The translations under genes were made by a program, and so were the position numbers. From Chlorophyllum brunneum (taxonomy: Eukaryota; Basidiomycota; Agaricomycetes; Agaricales; Agaricaceae), in contig OY756147.1 in NCBI GenBank assembly GCA_963576785.1, forward strand, positions 1 through 64,000: a stretch of 64,000 bases of DNA, in the 5' to 3' direction. Below are positions 55,710 to 64,000 of the stretch, piece after piece; the first letter of the stretch is position 1; every line of letters begins with the position of its first letter. Under the pieces are notes generated by a model. That model was not told the origin of the DNA. It worked only from the letters and a program-made list of their open reading frames with translations, and ran no database searches.

Positions 55710-56249
55710 CGTACAACCTGAGGGACGTGGGCTCACTGACCGCTGGTCCTGAGACGGGTGTGACTACAGCGAAACCAACCTGACCTTCGGTTCCGAAACA
55801 ATTCTGAACTAGTCTAATTTATTCACACGTCACCTCGCTCTGCGCCACATCCAATTCGACAAGGTTTTCTGAGCTCATCGTTGGAGATATGAGCGAAATG
55901 GAGTGTATTGTGAAAATTCTCTCTACGAAAAGCAAATGTTAGGGAGGTCTGTGGTCTGATTTGTGGAGGAAGTGAGGTCTTTCACACGATCGTGACCGAT
56001 CTTTCGGACGCTGAAAGTATCGGTACTCGAAGACATTCGGGATGAACATGAGTGGTTCACCGCCGAGCACAATATGCATCATATCAGCTTGATAGGGTCT
56101 TTGCCCACGGCTAGACCGAAACGTAAAGGAATCACCCACTGATGCCTGGAGAAGGAATTCTGAGCAACCAACAATAGGAGTCGGTAAATGGTATGTTGTG
56201 TTAAAAAGGGACAGCTTTCATACTACAGCTAGAACCTAAACATGGGGAG
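55710..56249. other. Spacer between F-box B and membrane gene B
   Basis: It corresponds to the shorter spacer in unit A (52103-52385), so about 250 bases were gained here or lost in A. No gene recognised. Confidence 0.5.
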
Positions 56250-56956
56250 TCAATGAGCAATGAAATACGCCCAATATAGCACCGATACGTCGCTGCTCGG
56301 TGCACCAGAGGGATTCCCAGCAATTGCAGCCAACACCCAATCTGCGTAAAACACAGCTGTCATGAAAATAACGTTGTGTGCAATTATGAGGACTTCCCCC
56401 GGTCCAAGTAAGAGTACGAGCAGTAGCTCAACGCCCAAAGCCACACCGAATCTGTCAGTAAGGCCGTGAAGAGCAGGGACTGAGTGCCAATTCTGTGCAA
56501 CAAGAGTTGCGAGGCCAAAGATACCAGGCATCATGCCAACTATAACAACTGGAATTGGGTAAATGTAAGTGAATCGGTGCAGCTAGGTGAACATTTAAAG
56601 GGGCTCACGACATGTGTGAGCTCGAACCAGACATCGCATTAATGGAGAGGAAGCCCGAGAGTCCTATTTTCCAGAGACTAATGAAAACTAGCGATGATGT
56701 GTTTCCACAGCGATCTGCATTGATAGCCAGGACGATAAAAGAGATTTTGAGGCCAAGTAATCTCCAAATCCCACGAGACGCTTTTCTTTTCTTGAAGAGA
56801 AGGGCCACAGTGGCATCCTTCCCCAACGAAAGCATTCAATGGTATAGAAAGTGAGCAAGAGCCCCATGCACCATACGGGATGCTCCAGCAGCTCAGATCT
56901 ATCTCAGAGCTTCGGATTGGCGAAAAGTTAACGAGACGAATGAGATAATCCAGCAT
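56250..56956 (-). pseudogene. Multi-pass membrane protein, duplicate B (frameshifted)
   Basis: It aligns along its length with the 52386-53167 gene, starting MLDYLIRLVNFSPIRSSE and ending SSDVSVLYWAYFIAH. Relative to A it lacks about 10 bases after WSIPYGA and about 10 more before the IVLAIN segment, so the middle is read in the wrong frame and a stop follows. The downstream half, including WHSVPALHGLTDRFGVALGV, is still open in its own frame. It is probably a pseudogene. Confidence 0.7.
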
Positions 56957-57562
56957 CCGTTGTCTGTGAATATAAATCAGTAGTGAACCTCGGTGATCTC
57001 AGGGGAGCTCACTATGTTGCGGGACGAGTGATATGAGATGGGCTTGATTGGTGACAGCTTATATGTAGAAAACACGCGTGCTTCGTGATGCTCAATCGGT
57101 CACAGTAAATATCCGTATCTAGATAAGCGCTCTATCACATTGACTGATGGAAGGCTCTGGGCTCTTCAAATTTCCGTCCAGTCTGGAGCACCAGCAGCTT
57201 GTCAGGATGAAATGAATTGTTTATTGTACCGCCCCATTATTCAGCAAGACAACGTGTATGACAGGCGGAGTTCAAAATGCACACTCTGAGAGGGTACTTT
57301 TCCGGGCATCGCATTTCTGTGAATGTCGACATAAACTTGCAGTGGATGGGTTTGGTAGCTCATCCAGTGAGACTGGCTGCTCAATACAGTAGGGGAGGGA
57401 TAGGCATATGGAGCTTGCGGACAAGGGTTGGAGTTCAAGGAGGATGCAAGTCATAAGCCAAGTTGGGGCTTTGGTCAGTAGGATTAATTGGCTTGTCAAA
57501 ATTATGGACTATGGTCAGGTAGCGCTGGCATCCCGCATCTCCGACCCACCACAAGACGCACA
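56957..57562. other. Unit B flank
   Basis: The upstream part of duplicated unit B up to about 57420, then a short unique stretch before the next stop codon. No gene recognised. Confidence 0.5.
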
Positions 57563-58732
57563 CTACTTCAGCTCAAACAGATTAGTTGCAGTAGGGTTGA
57601 CCTAAAGAAATAGTTGCATAAGAAGCAAACAAACAAACCAGTAAAAAAGCTTACCCATTCACAAAGGAGCTGCACAATCTCGCGTAAAGCCACATCGGAG
57701 TTTTCCACGATGTATCTACTCATATAGCGTCTTACCGATTCATAATATGTAAGTGTCCCGTTTTCCGACTTTAGAATAAAGAAAATCCATGTCTGCCCAT
57801 CAGAGAGACAGAAACGGAGCTCTGGGAGACTGGGAGGCGGTGGTCAGATGTTGAAGTAATACAGGTAGTACTGATGTAACGTACTTTGCGGACTTTAACA
57901 GCGCGATTGCTTGGCTAATGGCTGAGCTCAAGCTCTGTTCGAGACTTTGGTATTTGAATGCAACTAGGAACAGGCGACCATTGGCGATATTGAATGCATC
58001 CTGTTGGGATGCACCGTGGGCCAGCAATCGAGCTGAGAAAAACCATGGAGCCATTCGTAGACAAAAAGTATTTGATCCTCCAACTCACCCTTATTTTCCC
58101 CCGCATACTTGTATCTAATAAACGCATAGTCGATATTACCACTTAGCCATAATTCGTATCCTGAATCGGGGTGAGAGATTTGGATCGCGCCACCTCCAGT
58201 AATACACATCCCAGGAAGAATGGCAATACGTGTCTGCTGGGTTGAGCTAATCTCCACCAATGTGAGAAGAATTGTATCAAGAACCATGCGTGAACCTGTT
58301 TCATGCTACAGCTGATTTAGACGATTGAACATGAATTCAAGAACGTACATCCATGTTAACGCATGTATAGATCTTCCTGAGCCTGGAGTGTAGGCCCACA
58401 ATTTCCACCTCGGCCTTTGTTGTCAGGCTCTTCATTAACTCTGTTATTGTCGCCTGCACAAAAATAAGACGTTTTCTCCTGACGCCAGCTTTCTTGAGAT
58501 CTTCTAATACCACATCCGAGAAATTTAATCTCTGGGGCATGATTCATGAAACATATAATACGAGGAGTGAGCAACGTACTAGTACTGGTTTCTTGATACT
58601 CTTGAGTAGGTTCTCCAGTGCAAGGATATGATTCAAGATGGTGGACAATTTCTCCTCCGTTTCACCTGCGACCTGAATCATATCCAACTCTTCCTTGAGT
58701 GCTTCAAGACGATTTAGTGCCATCTCCATCAT
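57563..58732 (-). CDS. Unknown protein with PD-(D/E)XK-like layout
   Basis: Six exons (58732-58580, 58531-58349, 58305-58089, 58032-57885, 57829-57655, 57601-57563) join to 304 residues. An N-terminal helical half (MEMALNRLEALKEELDMIQ, then LRKIYTCVNMD) is followed by ISHPDS, GYELWLSGNIDYAFIRY, GRLFLVAFKYQ, SAISQAIALLKSANLPELRF and CLSDGQTWIFFILKS. As I recall it, the second half matches a family of uncharacterised Agaricomycete proteins where GNxDY and FLVEAK resemble the Asp and Glu-x-Lys of PD-(D/E)XK nucleases. Here the motif reads VAFK, so the glutamate is missing. The nuclease-like reading is inference; no function is assigned. The last intron is the least certain. Confidence 0.7.
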
Positions 58733-59121
58733 GGTAAGGTCGACAGCAGTTTGGTCTCAGAGGCGCTTGTGAGACACATTGTCGCATTAGTAAGCAGTGC
58801 AGAGCCATGGTGCCAATCTGGAACCTCTGGAGCATGTATAATGTGTGGCAAACGGTCAGATTCATGGTCCATTCTATGTTGAGAAAGAGCTACGTTACAG
58901 CTCTCTCTCGCCCGTGGTGATGGATGTGGAAAAGAGTGTGGTAGCACCTAGTTGCGAGCGACGATACTAGCAAGGGAGGGAGCCCAATACCAGTGGACCG
59001 TTGGTAATGAAGCAGATTACCAAACGCACTACGAGCACAACCCAAAGAACCAACATAGAAAAGCGAAAGCTAGAGTCCATTAAAAGCATACAATCATTAC
59101 TAGTCCAATAAAACCCAATTC
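58733..59121. other. Intergenic region
   Basis: The upstream region of the 57563-58732 gene and the 3' flank of the next F-box gene. Nothing recognised. Confidence 0.45.
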
Positions 59122-60392
59122 TCAAATCCAATCTCTCCACACTTCACACCCCTTCCCCTTCGCACCCCTAACTTTCACTCTCACTTTCCGCTTCCTCCAC
59201 CCACATATACGGAGGGTCTTTATGGATGTGTTCTTTGCCAAGGATATACTGCAATCTGTTATCGCAGAGTTAAGGTGCTAGAACGAGGAGTGAGCCTGTT
59301 AAACTCACCGGGTGGAAGGTCAAGCGCCAGTTCTTCGACTTGGACAGCTCTGGCGACGAGTTCCGCAACCAAGTCGACCAACGCCCTCTCTCGCACGACC
59401 ACACCCAACCTCTTCAATCCACCCACTGCTTCCTGCCGTATAAACCACCTCAACATCGATTCCTCCGGTAATCCCAGAAACAGACTCTCAAGCGTCTCAG
59501 GAAGCCCTAGTCGCCCACAATTGCCAATTCCGACATCCCGCGAACCGTTTAGACTTTCCTCCACACAACCACAATCCACTCCACAATTCAACAACACCGA
59601 ATCACACACCAGAGTCTTCAACCCCCCAAATCCCTCCGAACACACAAACCCCACAAACTCATCCACACATTCCCAATAACACGTCCCGACTCTCAAACTC
59701 CTCACCCTCCCCTTTTCACCAAATCCTCTTTCAATCGCTTCAACCGCAGTGCGACTCAACTCTCCCCACGTCAAATTATACACATCCAACACTTCCACTC
59801 CGCCCAACACCAACAATCTCTGGAACATCCCATTCATCCATCTATCAACCGTATACTCACCTTCCCTCATCTCCAACCTCTTCACGCTTGTCCTAAAAGT
59901 ACAACGCGGATCTTCCAATAGGTTCAAAAACGCATATACATTCGTATATGTGAGTTTGATCGTATGGAATGTGTATATCCTCGAGGAAGCGAGCCAAGTG
60001 GACGATACGAGTGAACACGATTCGAGTAGTGTTCGTGTTGACGTATACGAAGCGATGACGGAATACAATTCCGGTGGAAGACGTGGTATTGTGTTCCTCC
60101 CCGAAGACGATTTCGTTCTCTGCTCCGTTACTCCCAAAGTGGATTCATCCAAATCGAACCGCGTAACCGGCAATGTACACGGCACATACGGATACGAGCG
60201 AGGGTGAGGATGTGGATAGGCTGGTTGTGTCAAGAACAACACACCAGTAACCACGGCGGCTACAACGACATTCATCCGTCTTCCAACCCGTTCCGCAGCG
60301 TCGGGAGTGGTGGGAGAACTCGGACCCCAGCGCTCTTCCCATGTTACCGTCACCCGCTCCATTTCAGGATCTTCTTCCACCTTCTCTCCCAT
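59122..60392 (-). CDS. F-box protein with hydrophobic N-terminal segment
   Basis: Two exons (60392-59309, 59255-59122) give 405 residues. The F-box lies near residues 103-145 (IPRLPPELYSVIASYTST, then CSLVSSTWLASSRIYTFHTI), followed by a leucine-rich body (LLVLGGVEVLDVYNLTW, LGLPETLESLFLGLPEES). The last exon adds 45 residues ending in a basic tail, made by a GTGAGT donor at 59308; without it the protein ends 23 residues after the donor. Unusually, MNVVVAAVVTGVLFLTQPAY at residues 40-59 reads like a membrane segment upstream of the F-box. This could be a real anchor or an unrecognised intron. The F-box resembles the 50-56 kb family only in general form. Confidence 0.75.
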
Positions 60393-60532
60393 GGCTTACC
60401 AATAATACCACTCCACCAACAGCGAGGGGTGATGAGTGAGTGTGAGCAACTCCGTCACTAATAGCCTTTCAGGGCCGCCATACGTAACCAGAACCAACCC
60501 CATATGGGCCTCAAAACAAATCCATTCCATAA

Positions 60533-63500
60533 TTAAACATTCCGAATAGCTTCAGGTTCTTCAACAAAAACATCCTCCACACCTTTCCACACCCCCTTCC
60601 TGCCCTCCTCACATTCCGTCCACACTCTCTCCCTCTCAACCCAATACTCAACTCTCTCTTCCTCCACAACCACATCCCCATCACCAACTCTCATCTTCAC
60701 CCTGACCCTCTTCGGCATCCAAACCCTCTCCCCCGTATCCCCATCAGTCTGCGCACCAAACCATCTAACCCTATGTCCCCCTCTCACACCCATCTCCCTC
60801 TCCCTCCTCGTCACTCTCTGTTTATCCTCTTGTCTCCCCTTCAACTCGTTCGCTAAATCATACTTTCCAATCTCAAATGCCCTCTGATCAGGTCGTAACC
60901 TACAATCCGTCGGACATACAAATGGTCGAAGCGTCTCTGCCGGACAATGATTAAGCGAAATAGCGAATGGTGTGAGATTGAATGGTGATCCCGACGGCTT
61001 TATTGAATTCTTCCATAACAGGATGTATTCCTGCGTTGGCGCTGCACTTGAATTCCAACTTGACCTTGTAGAACCTCCGTTGAGATCCATCAGCGACGAT
61101 GTCGACGATGACGATATGGTTGTATCAGGATGTAAAGCTCCATCATACCCTTTCCCAACTTCCCTCATAATCAACTGCGAATTCCACCTCCCAGCAATCT
61201 CATACACCGCTCTCCCTCTCGAATCTAAAACTTGCCCAGCAATCTCATACGCATCTCTACCCCTCCATCCACGAGGTTTAAACGTCAACACACACCGTTC
61301 ATTAGTCCTATGATTCGTAATCTTTACAGAAACATTAGTATATCATCATAGCATACATGCATAGAAAAGAACGTACGATCATATCACCATAATGATCAAT
61401 CGTCGGACTTCCCAAAATGAATCCAGAAACATTCGTCGTAACCTTCTTCCACGTATAATGTTCAACAATTTTACCCTCCCCCATTACACCCTTCGCTTTC
61501 GGATACTCCTTCCGTCCATCCAACCACGATTCCGGTATAAGCAACTCTGCATGCGCAACCCCCGTAGGTCTAATCTCAAACGATTTCCCCATAAACTTAT
61601 TCTGCGCATCAACCTTCATTTTTTTTAAAAAAAAATCAAGGTATCTCATAACGACCACAGCACACGCACCTCCCCATAGTAATGCCACAACGGTGACTCG
61701 GCCCAACACGCCGATATCGGTGGATGATGGCTAACCTGTTCCGACACATACCGATACTTTTTATCCAACCTCACATACTCAAACGTCTCACTCTACACCA
61801 AACATCAATATACATAACGTTTCGTTATAAAGAAAGCAAGACTCACCAACATGGGATTAAAAGGCTTCGCAATCCTTCCAATCGTACTCGAATAATTACT
61901 CATCGCAAACCCTCCCACAAACGCCAACCTCTTCAACGAATCTCTCTCCGTCGCCGCCGTATCCACTACCAAATAAATAAATCATCCCAAAAAAATCCAA
62001 AAAAAAAAAAAAAAAAACTCACAACATTCAGAAAACTCCATATCCTCAGCCATCCTCTGCAACATACTCGTCGGCTCATTAAAAAACACAGGAAAACTAA
62101 TCCTCGTCAAATCCTTCCCAATACTATGTTTCAACACACTCCATAAACTCGTCGGCGGTCTCTCATCAGCCATATCCAACTTGTTCCTAACAACTTCATA
62201 CCCCTTATACGGCTTCATAAACACATACGGCGGAAGATACGCTGGTGATACCGGCGGAGGCGTAGATAACCCCGTTGATAAAAGCGATGGCGCTACGATT
62301 AGATTCAGTATATTATTCGAATCGATAGCGTCGAAAAATTCATCTTCGCCTTCGCCTTCTGAACTGTATTCATCATCCACTACCGCGATTTCATTATTTC
62401 CCAGTTTAATCGTCTCAACTGTTGATGTCCGTTTACGCACTTCACGTCCCGTGGTAGGCCTAACCGTAAACTGCGATTCCGTTTGAGTTTTCGCCAATGC
62501 CGGGGGGGTAGACACAGTCTGAGCCGGGGGAGACTGTACAACAGGTCGATCCAAAACCGCTTCCTTTCCTTTACCCTTCTCTTCTTCCTCCTCAACGACA
62601 GGTTTCACAGGTTTCAACGTCGAGTACCTCCCACTCCCTCTCCTCCTCCCTTCACCGGGCATCCCTAACCCAACAACACCTCCTCTCTCAACAACACTTC
62701 CAAAAGCCTCGCTAGCGCCAAACACTCTACTCCCCCTTCTTCTCGACCTAACCCTCAACTCTTCTTCCAATTTCGCTCCCTCCTTCACAACCGTCGCCAA
62801 ACTCTCTTCCCAAACCCCCTGTCTCGCTCTTTCAGAAGCCAATTGCTTTCTATACCATTCTTCTCGTTCTTTCGACATGGTAGTGTATTCGGTTATAAGC
62901 GTGTGAAGCGTCGAGATGCATTCAAGAAGAGTTGATTTGGTTTCGTTGGAAGCGGTGGAAGGAGTGGATTTGCTGGACGTTGAGGATTTGTTGGACGTCG
63001 ATGTGACAGAGCGTGATGCTGATATCGCTTGTGGTGGTGGAACCGCCGTCACAGGACCCTGCAGCGATGCTAAGAAACCAGCCAACAACCTCTGCGTAGC
63101 TTCCACTTGCGCAACCATCGAATTCGCTTGCAGTTCGAAAACACCACCCTCTCCATACGGTGGATGCTGTCGATTGCCAGTATCGGCGGAAGAACTATCA
63201 TCTTCCTCATCCTCCTCGTCTTCTTCACCTTCGGTGTCCTTTGGCCCGTTACCGATATCGGAAGCATTCGGGTCAACGCTAAGAGCAGCGTTAATCGACT
63301 CCACATCCCCTCCAGCAGTCGTACTCCTCCTACTAAGCGATGGTGCATGTCCCGTCCCACTCGGAGGTCGCTTAATGACAGTATTCGAGTACGAATGCAC
63401 AGACCTCGAACTGTCCTCGCTCTGCCTCTTACTCATGACCTCGGCCGTATCACCATCCCTCCTAGCCCATTCGATACTCTTATTCACAGCTTGAATCCAT

Positions 63501-64000
63501 CTCGCAGCTTCAACAGGGTGATTCGCTCGTATATACCATTTCTGTACTGCGGAAGAGGAGTGGGAAGTAGTCAAGGGAGGAAGAGATTGGATTTCGAATC
63601 GTGTACGATGTTGTTCGTTTGGTTTAATCAATGCATTTTTCATTGAGATTGAGCCTCGGGATGTGATTGATTCGTCATCTTGATGGCGGTAATCTATAAT
63701 ATATTTAATTCGATGGATTAATACGAGTGAGGACGAGAGACGTACATGAGAGAACACCATGGGCGAGGACAAACCAGCGGGTGCTGTATCCCCTGGCCAC
63801 GTTTGTATATTTGTTCAAATATCCTTTCAACGTTGGTGGTTCTGATATGGGCATAGGAGCCTGTATCAGCGATCGGTCGTGATTCGCAACTGACCGCTGT
63901 ATATAAGCATCTCATTAATCATACCCAGAAATCTACTCACACTGACGCAAGAAAACTCTGACTTTATCATCCTTCCCCGCACTCTCATACGCCATCTTAC
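60533..64000 (-). CDS. PH and oxysterol-binding domain protein (Osh family), 5' end outside window
   Basis: Several exons run from beyond the window edge. A PH domain is encoded around 63.5-63.87 kb ([20 protein letters not shown], continuing into [14 protein letters not shown]). A long linker with acidic and Ser-rich tracts follows in the exon 63693-62023. The oxysterol-binding (ORD) domain begins with [20 protein letters not shown] and [20 protein letters not shown], continues with [18 protein letters not shown], and holds the family fingerprint EQVSHHPP. It ends with [11 protein letters not shown] and a charged tail at 60533. The family moves sterols and phosphoinositides at membrane contact sites. 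The first exon seen (about 63941-64000) fits the region before the PH domain. The intron after exon 63693-62023 has a pure T run of about 19 bases. Confidence 0.92.

Larger units (their letters stand above)
54160..57420. repeat. Segmental duplication, unit B (F-box + membrane gene)
   Basis: Second copy of the 50560-53680 unit, in direct orientation. The increase in offset from 3600 to about 3820 means net insertion in the right half of B or deletion in A. The coding parts carry small indels. Confidence 0.85.

Noticed and set aside
61998..62017. Poly(A) tract as a retroposed mRNA tail
   Set aside because: It lies inside an intron of the oxysterol-binding protein gene on the opposite strand, and no retrocopy adjoins it.
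62916..63494. 192-codon plus-strand open frame
   Set aside because: It is antisense to the oxysterol-binding protein linker.

Overview
The window is a chromosome end of a filamentous basidiomycete, most likely an Agaricomycete. It opens with about 18 CCCTAA repeats, so position 1 is at or near the physical telomere. Genes carry many short GT-AG introns of about 48-60 nt, which I resolved by reading frame and family conservation. The family mix (paired F-box genes, a NACHT STAND protein, an SRPK-like kinase with a HTDIQ loop, GH5_5 endoglucanase, sesquiterpene synthase, telomere TTAGGG) fits that class. I cannot name the species.

0-11 kb: telomere and subtelomere with palindromes, a small unknown gene, a TBC-domain protein with a very long disordered N-terminus, an SGNH/O-acetyltransferase-like type II membrane protein, and two related secreted acidic proteins in tandem. 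11.9-21 kb: a decayed cytochrome P450, a FAR-17a/AIG1-like membrane protein, the SNARE VTI1, a gene-poor stretch, and a GH5_5 endoglucanase with a 7-nt microexon. 21-32 kb: a sesquiterpene synthase, LSM6, the cation transporter GDT1, tRNA-Ile(AAT) and an F-box gene, separated by long stretches where I see no gene. 32-41 kb: a dense minus-strand block of a fusaric-acid-resistance-like transporter, retromer VPS29 and a NACHT protein with an expanded acidic repeat.

43-58 kb is the most dynamic part. It has a 672-residue F-box gene, an SRPK-like kinase whose only disruption creates a new splice donor, and a roughly 3.1-kb unit (F-box gene plus multi-pass membrane gene) present twice with about 3.6 kb offset. 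Two further F-box relics lie beside it. In copy A the membrane gene is intact and the F-box N-terminus is frameshifted; in copy B the F-box is intact and the membrane gene is frameshifted. 57.5-64 kb holds a protein with a PD-(D/E)XK-like layout whose expected glutamate is missing, another F-box gene, and the 3' part of a PH + oxysterol-binding protein that runs off the window.

Housekeeping genes (VTI1, LSM6, GDT1, VPS29, OSBP) are conserved and look functional. Lineage-specific genes (secreted acidic pair, P450, F-box family, kinase, NACHT) show duplication, repeat expansion and decay, as expected of a subtelomeric region. No gene cluster or operon-like pathway is evident; the terpene synthase has no adjacent tailoring enzyme.
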